Positions 1 to 6,598 of a DNA stretch of 12,231 nt are shown here, piece by piece. Position numbers and translations under genes: made by a program. This DNA is from an uncultured Bacilli bacterium (lineage in GTDB: Bacteria; Bacillota_I; Bacilli_A; RF39; UBA660), in contig CANRKW010000025.1 of NCBI GenBank assembly GCA_947631345.1, forward strand, positions 1-12,231, in the 5' to 3' direction. The number at the start of each line of letters is the position of its first letter. The stretch's first letter is position 1. Below the pieces are notes generated by a model. The model was not told the origin of the DNA. It was given only the letters and a program-made list of their open reading frames with translations, and did not search any database.

Positions 1-100
1 CTTTTTCTTTATTTACATCACTACTAAAATAAGCTAGACTTATTCCTAACATTAATACTAATACACTTACTATACTTGTAATTACATATTTCTTATTCAT
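1..100 (-). CDS. Exported or membrane-anchored protein, N-terminal fragment (runs off window)
   Basis: Only the first 33 codons are visible; the gene continues beyond position 1. The start ATG (98-100) follows an SD (AGGTGG, 108-113) with a 7-nt spacer. The peptide begins MNKKYVIT, then a hydrophobic stretch (about residues 5-23, SIVSVLVLMLGISLAYF), then SSDVNKEK. A short basic N-terminus, a hydrophobic core ending in L-A-Y-F-S-S and a polar continuation fit an N-terminal signal or anchor. The AYF ending resembles signal peptides of TasA/camelysin-type proteins processed by SipW-like signal peptidases; that resemblance is from memory and the mature domain is not visible. It lies directly downstream of a short ORF with a G9 tract and a terminator-like hairpin, which may control it. 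Function unknown. Confidence 0.75.
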   Translation of the reverse strand, partial: MNKKYVITSIVSVLVLMLGISLAYFSSDVNKEK

Positions 101-141
101 ATTTTTCCCACCTTTTTTCTGTTTAAATAACGCAAAAAAAC

Positions 142-164
142 ACACACAAAAATTTTATGTGCGT
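142..164 (-). terminator. Hairpin plus T-tract overlapping the short ORF's stop codon
   Basis: Read on the minus strand, ACGCACA (164-158) pairs with TGTGTGT (148-142), giving 7 bp with one G-U. The central AAAATTTT can add weak pairs. After one G come seven T (140-134). This is the shape of an intrinsic terminator, although the stem is AT-rich. The first arm is made of the last three sense codons of the 35-codon ORF, and the stop codon lies in the loop. There is no room for a promoter between it and the next gene's SD at 108-113, so it is more likely a conditional terminator (attenuator) in a leader than a simple gene end. Inference, moderate. Confidence 0.45.
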
Positions 165-262
165 AGAAAAAATTTACGTGAACAAAAATATGAATTTTTA
201 CTTGTTAATAAGTACCCCCCCCCGGCGTACCAAATATTGTACATTTCTTTAACTGTATTCAT
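155..262 (-). CDS. 35-aa leader-type ORF containing a G9 homopolymer
   Basis: ATG at 260-262 is preceded by AAGGAG (273-278) within a purine-rich stretch, and by a consensus promoter at 341-369. The peptide starts MNTVKEMYNIWYA, then GGG encoded by nine consecutive G (plus-strand C, 215-223), then YLLTSKNSYF and a basic Cys/Arg/Lys end (stop at 155-157). Gaining one G would end translation at 198-200; losing one would end it at 205-207, so only the present length lets ribosomes reach the hairpin at 142-164. The stop lies in the same frame as the signal-peptide gene that starts at 100, 18 sense codons later. I recognise no family. It could be a leader peptide, a small independent protein or a remnant. 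Expression signals are good; function is unknown. Confidence 0.55.
   Translation of the reverse strand: MNTVKEMYNIWYAGGGYLLTSKNSYFCSRKFFLRT
215..223. repeat. C9/G9 homopolymer tract
   Basis: Nine consecutive C on the plus strand (G on the coding strand) in an otherwise strongly AT-rich window. It is flanked by GTACC at 212-216 and again at 227-231. Tracts of this length are typical slipped-strand mispairing sites in contingency loci of other bacteria. Length should be treated cautiously because homopolymers are also prone to sequencing error. Confidence 0.85.
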
Positions 263-340
263 ATTTTCCTTCTCTCCTTATATTATTGTAGATTTTATTT
301 CTTTGAAACAAAATTTCTTTGTTCTTTACTCTACATATTC

Positions 341-369
341 ATATTACAATAGTTTTCTATTTTTTTCAA
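341..369 (-). promoter_or_regulatory. Sigma-A promoter for the short ORF / exported-protein unit
   Basis: The minus strand carries TTGAAA (369-364) and TAATAT (346-341) with exactly 17 bp between them. The predicted start is about 334, giving a leader of roughly 70 nt to the ORF's ATG. It lies in the gap after trmL, so the left-edge genes can be transcribed independently of the rpsO-trmL unit. Confidence 0.7.
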
Positions 370-422
370 GTCATTTTTATGTTAATTCTCATTGTAAATG
401 CAACTTTTATAACTAAAATATT

Positions 423-935
423 CTAATCTTTATAGTTTTCAATTAAGAATTTATCTTTATGAGGTTCATCAAATAAAAGTCCTTCATAATTTCTTTGTCT
501 TAGTGCTTCATATACTACTACTGCTACTGTATTAGATACATTTAATGCTCTTACATTTTCTGTCATAGGTATTCTTAAACAATTTTTTTTGTGTTCATTT
601 AATATTTTAAGTGGAATACCTGTACTTTCTTTACCAAATATAAAATATATATTTTCATCTTTACTATAATCAAAACTTGTATGAGGCTTATGTCCATATC
701 TTGTTAGAAAATAGTATGTTCCTTTGTTTTTTTCAAAAAATTCATCTATATTTTCATATACAAAATATTTACATTTATCTATATAATTAACACCGCATCT
801 CTTTACATATTTATCACTTAAACTAAATCCTAGTGGTTTTATAAAGTGAAGTGTTACATTTGTTGCAACACAAGTTCTCATAATATTACCTGCATTTTGT
901 GGAATTTCAGGTTCAAATAAAACTACATTTATCAT
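423..935 (-). CDS. trmL: tRNA (cytidine/uridine-34-2'-O)-methyltransferase TrmL
   Basis: SPOUT-family methyltransferase that 2'-O-methylates the wobble base of certain leucine tRNAs using S-adenosylmethionine, acting as a dimer in the cytoplasm. The 170-residue protein shows the family N-terminus PEIPQNAGNIMRTC (residues 9-22), the knot motif FGKESTGIP at about 100-108 and the C-terminal segment IPMTENVRALNVSNTVA, which forms the trefoil-knot AdoMet site. Length is slightly above the usual 150-160. The ATG overlaps the TGA of the upstream small gene by 4 bp (ATGA), and an SD (GGTGGAG) sits in that gene's last codons, so translation is probably coupled. It is the last gene of the rpsO-pnp unit here. 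I see no clear intrinsic terminator directly after it. Confidence 0.93.
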   Translation of the reverse strand: MINVVLFEPEIPQNAGNIMRTCVATNVTLHFIKPLGFSLSDKYVKRCGVNYIDKCKYFVYENIDEFFEKNKGTYYFLTRYGHKPHTSFDYSKDENIYFIFGKESTGIPLKILNEHKKNCLRIPMTENVRALNVSNTVAVVVYEALRQRNYEGLLFDEPHKDKFLIENYKD

Positions 936-1240
936 TTTTTCTCCACCAAATGTTTAGCCATTTCTTCTGATTTTTCTTCAATTACTTCAAATATTTCGTC
1001 ATTAGTAAGACATCTATCTAAACAGTATATTCTACATTTTTCTTCATCAAAATGTGCTTCCATACCATTATTTTTATATGACACTTCTAAAACAGCAAGT
1101 TTCCAACCTATAAGATAATTACTTAATAATTCTAATAGTTTTTCTTTATCTTTTTCACTATTAATTAAATGATCTATATTCATATTTCCTGAAAAGAAAT
1201 CATATCTTCCTCTTTCAATAAAAGTTTTATTTATTTTCAT
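932..1240 (-). CDS. Hypothetical 102-aa acidic protein between pnp and trmL
   Basis: I do not recognise this protein. The chosen start (ATG 1238-1240, protein MKINKTFIERGRYDFF) has GGGGGA seven nt upstream; two earlier in-frame ATGs (1253-1255 and 1256-1258) have no SD and are less likely. The C-terminal half is rich in Glu and Lys and probably helical (DEIFEVIEEKSEEMAKHLVE). There are three closely spaced cysteines in CRIYCLDRC, spaced C-x3-C-x3-C, which could be structural or metal-binding, though no partner motif is visible. No signal peptide or membrane segment. It sits 23 nt after the pnp stop and overlaps trmL by 4 bp, so it is co-transcribed with RNA-metabolism genes. Function unassigned. 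Confidence 0.75.
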   Translation of the reverse strand: MKINKTFIERGRYDFFSGNMNIDHLINSEKDKEKLLELLSNYLIGWKLAVLEVSYKNNGMEAHFDEEKCRIYCLDRCLTNDEIFEVIEEKSEEMAKHLVEKK

Positions 1241-1263
1241 TTGTAATTCCCCCATCATTTATA

Positions 1264-3399
1264 TTATTCTTTGTTTTCTTTTAAAAGAACATCTTTTCTT
1301 GATAAATTAAGTCTTCCTTTTTTATCATATCCAACTGCTTTTACAACTATTTCGTCTCCTACTTTAAATAAGTCACTTGGTTTTTCTACTCTTTTTGTGT
1401 CAAGTTGACTTACGTGTACAAGTCCTTCACAGTTAGGCCATAGTTCTACAAAACATCCAAAATCTTCTACACTTACTACTTTTGCTGTATAGATTTTTCC
1501 TATTTCTACTTCTTTTACTATATCTTCTATCATAGAAAGTGCTTTATCTATTACATTGTAATCTGTGTGATATGCGATTACTCTTCCATCATCTTCTATA
1601 TCAATTTTTACTGCATCTTTATGATTTACTGAATTAACATTAGAACTTTCTAATATTATTTTAGTTATCATTTCTCCACCACGACCAATTACATCTTTGA
1701 TTTTGTCTGGATTTATTTGTAATGTCTTTATTTTAGGTGCATAAGGAGAAAGTTCACTTCTTACTTCACTTATTGTACTTTCCATTAAATCTAATATTTG
1801 CATTCTTGCTTCTTTTGCTTGTTCTAGACTTTCTTTTAGAATATTCTCTGTTATTCCTTTTATTTTAATGTCCATTTGAAGTGCAGTTATACCCTTTCTT
1901 GTTCCTGCAACTTTAAAATCCATATCTCCCATATGATCTTCTAGGCCTTGAATATCAGTAAGTATTGTGTATTTATCATCTTTTGTAATAAGGCCCATAG
2001 CAATTCCAGCAACTGGTGCTTTAATAGGTACACCTGCTGCCATTAGGCTCATACAACCTGCACAGATACTTGCTTGACTACTACTTCCATTACTTTCAAG
2101 AACTTCACTTACTACTCTTACTGTATATGGAAATTCTTCTTCTGTTGGCATAACTTGAAGAAGGGCTCTTTCTGCTAAAGCACCGTGGCCTATTTCACGT
2201 CTACCAGGAGCACCATATCTTCCTGTTTCACCTACACTAAATGCTGGAAAATTATAGTGGAACATAAATCTTTTAGATTCTTCTAAACTAAGTCCATCTA
2301 ATATTTGATGTTCACCTAATGCACCTAATGTGGTGATAGCTAGAGCTTGAGTTTGACCTCTAGTAAATAAGGCACTTCCGTGAGTTCTAGGAAGTAAGTC
2401 TACTCTAGCACTTAAAGGACGTATTTCTTTCATACCACGTCCATCTGGTCTTATCTTTTCTTCTGTAATTAGTCTTCTTACTTCATTTGCTTCTATCATA
2501 TCAGCTATTTTTTTAACTTGTTTTAAGTCTTCTTCTAATGTTTCATCATTTTGATGAGCTAAAGTATAATCACTTGCTGCTTTTTCTTTTACTTCATCTA
2601 TTTTAGCATATTTTTCTAGTTTATCTTTAATTTGTATTGCACTTATCATATCTTCTTTTATGTTATTTGTAACTTCTTCTTCTATTTTTTCATCAATATG
2701 AGCAAGTTCTACTTCTACTTTTTCTTTACCTACTTCTTTCATTATTTCTTCTTGTATTTTGCATAATTCTTTTACGTAAGTATGTCCAAATACTAAAGCT
2801 TCTAACATTTCTTCTTCACTTACTTCTTTACTACCTGCTTCTACCATATTTATTGCTTCTTTTGTACCAGCAACTGTTAAATTAATTGTGCTTCTTTCCA
2901 TTTCTTCAACACTTGGATTTATTTTAAGTTCTCCATCAATTTTACCTACAATAACCCCAGCAACTGGTGTAGTAAATGGAATACTTGAAATACATAAAGA
3001 CAAACTACTTCCAAAAAGTGCTGTCATATCTGGTGAATAGTCATTGTCAACACTTAACACTGTATTAACAACTTGTACTTCATTTCTAAAGTTTTCGTCA
3101 AATAAAGGCCTTATTGGTCTATCTATAACTCTAGCAGTTAATGTTGCAGCATCTGTTGGTTTTCCTTCTCTTTTAATAAATCCACCTGGTATTTTACCAA
3201 CTGAATAAAGTTTTTCTTGATAAAGTATTGTTAAAGGGAAAAAGTCAGCAGTACTTACAGTATTACTCATAACACTAGTACTAAGTATTACAGTATCTTC
3301 ATATCTAACTAAAACAGCCCCGTTTGCTTGTTTAGCAAGTTCACCCACCTCAACTGTTATTTTCTTTCCTAAAAATTCATAATTAAATTCTCTCTTCAT
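1264..3399 (-). CDS. pnp: Polyribonucleotide nucleotidyltransferase (PNPase)
   Basis: Phosphorolytic 3'-5' exoribonuclease, a trimer that degrades mRNA releasing nucleoside diphosphates and takes part in the RNA degradosome. The 711-residue protein has the full layout: RNase PH domain 1 (about 4-133, FFPLT), a helical linker, RNase PH domain 2 (about 315-540), a KH domain with GRGGEM at 572-577 and an S1 domain (about 633-702, [20 protein letters not shown]). Active-site residues of the [16 protein letters not shown] block (D488, D494, K496) are present, as is the phosphate-binding SNGSSS. A start 9 codons earlier (3426) is open, but the ATG at 3397-3399 has AGAGG six nt upstream and begins [12 protein letters not shown], as the family does. 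It follows rpsO, the classic gene order, with a hairpin in between. Confidence 0.97.
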   Translation of the reverse strand: MKREFNYEFLGKKITVEVGELAKQANGAVLVRYEDTVILSTSVMSNTVSTADFFPLTILYQEKLYSVGKIPGGFIKREGKPTDAATLTARVIDRPIRPLFDENFRNEVQVVNTVLSVDNDYSPDMTALFGSSLSLCISSIPFTTPVAGVIVGKIDGELKINPSVEEMERSTINLTVAGTKEAINMVEAGSKEVSEEEMLEALVFGHTYVKELCKIQEEIMKEVGKEKVEVELAHIDEKIEEEVTNNIKEDMISAIQIKDKLEKYAKIDEVKEKAASDYTLAHQNDETLEEDLKQVKKIADMIEANEVRRLITEEKIRPDGRGMKEIRPLSARVDLLPRTHGSALFTRGQTQALAITTLGALGEHQILDGLSLEESKRFMFHYNFPAFSVGETGRYGAPGRREIGHGALAERALLQVMPTEEEFPYTVRVVSEVLESNGSSSQASICAGCMSLMAAGVPIKAPVAGIAMGLITKDDKYTILTDIQGLEDHMGDMDFKVAGTRKGITALQMDIKIKGITENILKESLEQAKEARMQILDLMESTISEVRSELSPYAPKIKTLQINPDKIKDVIGRGGEMITKIILESSNVNSVNHKDAVKIDIEDDGRVIAYHTDYNVIDKALSMIEDIVKEVEIGKIYTAKVVSVEDFGCFVELWPNCEGLVHVSQLDTKRVEKPSDLFKVGDEIVVKAVGYDKKGRLNLSRKDVLLKENKE

Positions 3400-3442
3400 A
3401 ATTAACCTCTTACATTTCTCCTTCATACTTATTTCTATTAAT

Positions 3443-3471
3443 ATAAAAATAGACGCTTAAAACAAACGCCT
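3443..3471 (-). terminator. rpsO-pnp intergenic terminator-like hairpin
   Basis: On the minus strand AGGCGTTT (3471-3464) pairs with AAGCGTCT (3458-3451): 8 bp with two G-U pairs and a 5-nt loop, followed by ATTTTTAT. It begins inside the rpsO stop codon. In other bacteria a partial terminator in this same position lowers pnp expression relative to rpsO; that role here is by analogy. pnp has no obvious promoter of its own between the hairpin and its start, so read-through is expected. Confidence 0.65.
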
Positions 3472-3739
3472 ACTTTCTTAATCCTAATTTTCCTATAAGT
3501 TCACGATATTTAACAACATCATTTTTCTTTAGATAATCTAATAAACTTCTTCTTCTACCAACTTTTTGTAAAAGACCTCTTTTAGAATGATAGTCATGAA
3601 TATGGACTTTTAAATGTTCTGTAAGTTCATTTATTTCTTCTGTAAGAAGAGCTATTTGTACTGAAATACTACCAGTATCTTTATCATTTTCTCCATATTT
3701 TTTAACTATTTCGTATTTTTTATCTTTAGTTAAAGCCAT
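3470..3739 (-). CDS. rpsO: 30S ribosomal protein S15
   Basis: Primary binder of the central domain of 16S rRNA, needed early in assembly of the small-subunit platform. The 89-residue length is exactly typical. The protein shows the family blocks: [15 protein letters not shown] near residue 22, [23 protein letters not shown] in the middle, and [12 protein letters not shown] at the C-terminus. The loop residues that contact rRNA (HDYHSKRGL) are intact. The ATG (3737-3739) has AAAGGAG eight nt upstream. It is the first gene of the rpsO-pnp-hypothetical-trmL unit and has its own strong promoter and about 80 nt of leader that can pair with the SD, consistent with autoregulation by S15. Confidence 0.98.
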   Translation of the reverse strand: MALTKDKKYEIVKKYGENDKDTGSISVQIALLTEEINELTEHLKVHIHDYHSKRGLLQKVGRRRSLLDYLKKNDVVKYRELIGKLGLRK

Positions 3740-3747
3740 TATATTTT

Positions 3748-3795
3748 CTCCTTTCTTTTTATTAATCTGTCTAATCCTAGTATAATGAAAAGGAG
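3748..3795 (-). promoter_or_regulatory. rpsO leader: possible SD-sequestering helix
   Basis: In the predicted rpsO mRNA leader, CTCCTTTT (plus 3795-3788) is complementary to the SD segment GAAAGGAG (plus 3755-3748), giving 7 Watson-Crick pairs plus one G-U across a loop of about 32 nt. S15 represses its own translation by structured leaders in several bacteria, but leader structures differ between lineages and I do not recognise this one. Pairing is seen; the regulatory role is inference. Confidence 0.4.
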
Positions 3796-3828
3796 TTTCA
3801 AGATACCACGAATAAACATCACTATTTA

Positions 3829-3857
3829 AGTATACGACAAAAATAAAAGAAATGCAA
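3829..3857 (-). promoter_or_regulatory. rpsO promoter
   Basis: TTGCAT (3857-3852) and TATACT (3834-3829) on the minus strand, spaced by exactly 17 bp. The predicted transcription start is about 3822, roughly 80 nt before the rpsO ATG. The rest of the ABC-F to rpsO gap (3858-3955) contains short AT-rich inverted repeats, for example TTAGTT and AACTAA, but no stem followed by a T-tract that I would call a terminator. Confidence 0.75.
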
Positions 3858-3955
3858 CATATTTTAAACTCATTGTATTTAATTAGTTACATTTCTATTA
3901 ATTTGTTTAGTTAACCGCAGATGCACTTTGTAAATTATAGTGTTTTTATTATAAA

Positions 3956-5575
3956 CTAACTTTTATTCATATTAAGAACTTTATAATGCTCAACTAATTT
4001 TCTATCATAATTAGATATTTTACCACTAGGTAATATCAAAATTCTTTCTATTCCTAAATTATCTACAAAGTCTAAATTATGTGATACTACCATAAGTGTT
4101 CCTGTATAACTTTTAAACACTTCTGATATTAAAGAAGATGTTTCAGGATCAAGATGATTTGTTGGTTCGTCTAAAAGTAATAAATTTGACCCACTTAAAG
4201 ATAATTTTGCAAGTGCAACCCTACTTCTTTCTCCTAAAGACAAAACACTTACCTTTTTATAAATATCATCTTTTGTAAACAAGAACTTAGCTAAAACTTT
4301 TCTTAAATTATTTTCAGTATAATTATTGCATCTTACATTTTCTAAAATAGTCTTTGTACTATCTAAAAGTTCATGTTCTTGTGCATAATAACCTAAATCT
4401 ATATTATTTCCTATAACTATACTACCATTTAAAGGTGTTAATAAACCAACTATTAATTTTAATAAAGTTGACTTTCCTACACCATTTTCACCAACAACTA
4501 AAAACTTTTCTCCTCTTTCTAATCTAAAACTTAAATTATGAATTATATCTTTATTATTATCATAACTAAAACTTAAATCTTTAACTTCTAATGGAACAGC
4601 ATTTCCTTTTCTTGATATTTCCATAGAAAAATCAACTTTTTTATTAGGTTTTATTATTTCAATTTTATTTTTTTCTAATCTTTCTAACTTTTTTTCTCTA
4701 TCTTGTGCCATTTTTTTCTTTTTACCAGAAGCAGTAGCATATTTAGTTATTATACTTTTTAACTTTTCTTCTTCAACTTCTTGTATATGTACTTGTCTCA
4801 TTATAGTTTTTTCTTTTTCTTTTTGAAGTTTAATAAATTTATCATAATTTCCGTCATAAAAATCAAACGTTTTTGTTCTTTTATCTATAAATAATGTTTT
4901 ATTTGTCACTTGATTTAAAAATTCTATATCATGAGAAATAATTAGTATAGTCCCTTTACAACTTTTTAAATAACTTATTATATATTTTTTACTATCTTCA
5001 TCTAAATGATTTGTCGGTTCATCTAAAAGCATAATTTCAGGATTAGAATATAATAATCTAATAAAGGCTACTTTTGATTTTTGTCCTCCTGATAATTCTC
5101 TTATCTTTTTTAAAAGTATTTCTTCATCTAATTTAAATCCTTCTATAATTTTTAATAATGTATTTTCTGCATTATAAGAATCCCAATAATTAAGTTCTCT
5201 TTCTATTTTATCAATTTTTCTATAAAGTTCTTTTTGATTTTCATTAGGAAATGCTAAATTCTCATAATATGTTTGAAGGTCTTCGTTTAATTTTTGTATA
5301 GGTCTTGCACTTAATAAATAATCAAGTACTGTAACTGACATAATATTTTCATCATCACTTATTGTTTGAGGTAACCAATCAATTCTATAACCTTTTTTTA
5401 TAACCACTTCTCCACTATCAGGATTTTCTAAACCTAACATTATTTTAAATAAAGTTGTTTTTCCTGCTCCATTAACACCTACTACACCTATTTTTTCATT
5501 TTCAGGAATATGCAAATTGATATTTTCAAATATTTTTTGTGTTCCAAATGATATAGAAAGTCCTTTTAATTCCAT
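3956..5575 (-). CDS. ABC-F family ATPase (translation factor type)
   Basis: Cytoplasmic tandem-ABC protein without membrane segments. ABC-F proteins bind the ribosomal E site and either help stalled translation or protect against antibiotics. Domain 1: Walker A GVNGAGKTT (33-41), signature LSGGQ (161-165), Walker B IMLLDEPTNHLD (181-192), H-loop SHD (214-216). A charged, probably coiled-coil linker covers about 245-315; this is the tRNA-interacting arm in the family. Domain 2: Walker A GENGVGKST (362-370), signature LSLGE (445-449), Walker B LLLLDEPTNHLD (465-476). At 539 residues with a short C-terminal tail it resembles housekeeping YkpA/YdiF-like members, but subfamily and any resistance role cannot be settled from sequence reading. 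ATG has GAGGTGA a few nt upstream. Transcribed singly, divergent from the XRE gene. Confidence 0.93.
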   Translation of the reverse strand: MELKGLSISFGTQKIFENINLHIPENEKIGVVGVNGAGKTTLFKIMLGLENPDSGEVVIKKGYRIDWLPQTISDDENIMSVTVLDYLLSARPIQKLNEDLQTYYENLAFPNENQKELYRKIDKIERELNYWDSYNAENTLLKIIEGFKLDEEILLKKIRELSGGQKSKVAFIRLLYSNPEIMLLDEPTNHLDEDSKKYIISYLKSCKGTILIISHDIEFLNQVTNKTLFIDKRTKTFDFYDGNYDKFIKLQKEKEKTIMRQVHIQEVEEEKLKSIITKYATASGKKKKMAQDREKKLERLEKNKIEIIKPNKKVDFSMEISRKGNAVPLEVKDLSFSYDNNKDIIHNLSFRLERGEKFLVVGENGVGKSTLLKLIVGLLTPLNGSIVIGNNIDLGYYAQEHELLDSTKTILENVRCNNYTENNLRKVLAKFLFTKDDIYKKVSVLSLGERSRVALAKLSLSGSNLLLLDEPTNHLDPETSSLISEVFKSYTGTLMVVSHNLDFVDNLGIERILILPSGKISNYDRKLVEHYKVLNMNKS

Positions 5576-5687
5576 AAGCTCACCTCAAACATTTTCAGGC
5601 TCTATTTTTTCTTTATATAACTTATGTATATAATATCATATTTTTATTCATTTGTGTTTTTATTTTCTCTTAAGACATAAAAAGTCG

Positions 5688-5722
5688 TTGAAGTTTTTTC
5701 AATATTGAAATACAATGTATTT
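5688..5722 (+). promoter_or_regulatory. XRE-gene promoter overlapped by palindromic operator candidates
   Basis: TTGAAG (5688-5693) and TACAAT (5711-5716) are spaced by 17 bp. The region is filled with dyads. TTCAATATTGAA (5698-5709) is a perfect 12-bp palindrome between the -35 and -10. TTGAA/TTCAA arms span 5688-5702. AAATAC/GTATTT arms (5708-5722) cover the -10. This layout suits autorepression by the small HTH protein encoded just downstream. A weaker minus-strand promoter (TTGAAA, 17 bp, TATGTC) for the ABC-F gene would start inside the same palindrome. Binding is inferred. The remaining gap at 5576-5687 shows nothing else I can name. Confidence 0.6.
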
Positions 5723-5734
5723 GGGTGAGTTATT

Positions 5735-5944
5735 TTGAAGGGAGATAGGAATATATTTAAAAAATATAGAGAAAAAATGAATTTAACACAAGAGGAATTA
5801 GCAGAAAAGATAGGAATTTCTCAAAGACAATTGCAAAGAATAGAAGCAGGAGAAACAACTTCTAAAATTTGTACTCTAAAAAAACTAATCAAAGTTTTAC
5901 AAATTAATGATGAAGATATAATAAAAATATTAACTAATAAATAG
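5735..5944 (+). CDS. Small XRE/Cro-CI family transcriptional regulator
   Basis: A 69-residue protein that is almost entirely one helix-turn-helix domain: FKKYREKMNLTQEELAEKIG, then ISQRQLQRIEAGETTSKI, then a C-terminal LKKLIKVLQINDEDIIKIL. The TQEELAEKIGISQRQLQRIEAG core is the classic DNA-binding HTH. There is no sensor or protease domain. The start is TTG (5735-5737), supported by GGGTGAG five nt upstream and by the HTH needing residues before the only later ATG. The predicted transcript start (about 5723) leaves a very short leader. It is a single gene between the divergent ABC-F gene and convergent rpe; its probable target is its own promoter region, which is rich in palindromes. It may also control the ABC-F gene, which is inference. 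Confidence 0.88.
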   Translation: MKGDRNIFKKYREKMNLTQEELAEKIGISQRQLQRIEAGETTSKICTLKKLIKVLQINDEDIIKILTNK

Positions 5945-5973
5945 AAAGAAAGAAAGTTCTTTTTATTTTTTTA
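5945..5973 (+). terminator. Weak terminator after XRE gene, overlapping the rpe 3' end
   Basis: AAAGAA (5945-5950), a 6-nt loop and TTCTTT (5957-5962), followed by TTATTTTTTT. The stem has only one G-C pair, so it is weak, but the T-tract and position right after the XRE stop fit. It overlaps the last codons of the convergent rpe gene. Confidence 0.35.
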
Positions 5974-6598
5974 TGTTATTAACTTTTTCTAAAGTATTTC
6001 CATTTAATAAAGAAGAAGAACTTACTATCATATCTACTTTCTTTTCTTTTAATATATCTATATTAGTATCATTTACCCCTCCATCTACACTAATAATTGT
6101 CTTATATTTTTTTTCTTCTATTTCTTTTTTTAATACATCTATTTTATATAAGACACTATTCATAAATGTTTGTCCACTTTTGCCTGGTTCTACACTCATT
6201 ACAAGCACCAAATCTATTTTAGGTAAATACTTAAATATGTCTTTTATATTAGTACTTGGTTTTATACTTATACCAGCCTTTATTCCATTATTTTTTATAT
6301 GTTCTATAATTTCATCTATATTTTTATTTACTTCATAATGAAATGTTATATATTCTGTATTTATTAAACTCAAAGAATCTATATATTTATCAGGATTACT
6401 TACCATTAAATGAACATCAAATGGTACTTTTGTACATTTACTTAATTCTAGAATTTCACTTATAGGAAAACTTTTATTTTGAACAAATTTTCCATCCATT
6501 ACATCTATATGTATATAATCTATATTGCCTCTTTCAAATATTTTTATTGCATCTTTATGTTTTATTTTATCTGTTAGTATTGATCCACTTACTTTCAT
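5963..6598 (-). CDS. rpe: Ribulose-phosphate 3-epimerase
   Basis: Interconverts ribulose 5-phosphate and xylulose 5-phosphate in the pentose phosphate pathway; a metal-dependent TIM-barrel enzyme in the cytoplasm. At 211 residues it is near the family norm (about 215-225). Metal ligands and acid/base residues are in place: H30 and D32 in HIDVMDG (30-36), H63 in FDVHLMV (60-66) and D172 in VDGG (171-174). The phosphate-loop motif reads MSVEPGKSGQTF (134-145), where many homologues have V-N-P-G-F-G-G-Q. The N-terminal strand (SGSILTDKI) also departs from the usual S-I-L-S-A-D. The strong SD AAAGGAGG lies in the end of rsgA, and the ATG overlaps the rsgA TGA by 4 bp. It is the last gene of the prpC operon, as in Bacillus subtilis. 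Confidence 0.94.
   Translation of the reverse strand: MKVSGSILTDKIKHKDAIKIFERGNIDYIHIDVMDGKFVQNKSFPISEILELSKCTKVPFDVHLMVSNPDKYIDSLSLINTEYITFHYEVNKNIDEIIEHIKNNGIKAGISIKPSTNIKDIFKYLPKIDLVLVMSVEPGKSGQTFMNSVLYKIDVLKKEIEEKKYKTIISVDGGVNDTNIDILKEKKVDMIVSSSSLLNGNTLEKVNNIKK

Noticed and set aside
212..231. G-quadruplex at the G9 tract
   Set aside because: There is a single G run; an intramolecular quadruplex needs four separated runs.
159..416. 85-codon plus-strand open frame rich in Phe, Tyr, Ser and Leu
   Set aside because: It starts at a GTG without an SD, has the composition of an antisense AT-rich shadow, and lies opposite a promoter, SD and short ORF on the minus strand that are much better supported.
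3781..3825. Tiny plus-strand ORF starting ATGAAAAGGAGT opposite the rpsO leader
   Set aside because: It has no SD of its own, is about 14 codons long, and its AAAAGGAG is explained as the complement of the leader's anti-SD segment.
3858..3955. Terminator for the ABC-F gene
   Set aside because: Short inverted repeats are present but none forms a stable stem followed by a T-tract on the minus strand.
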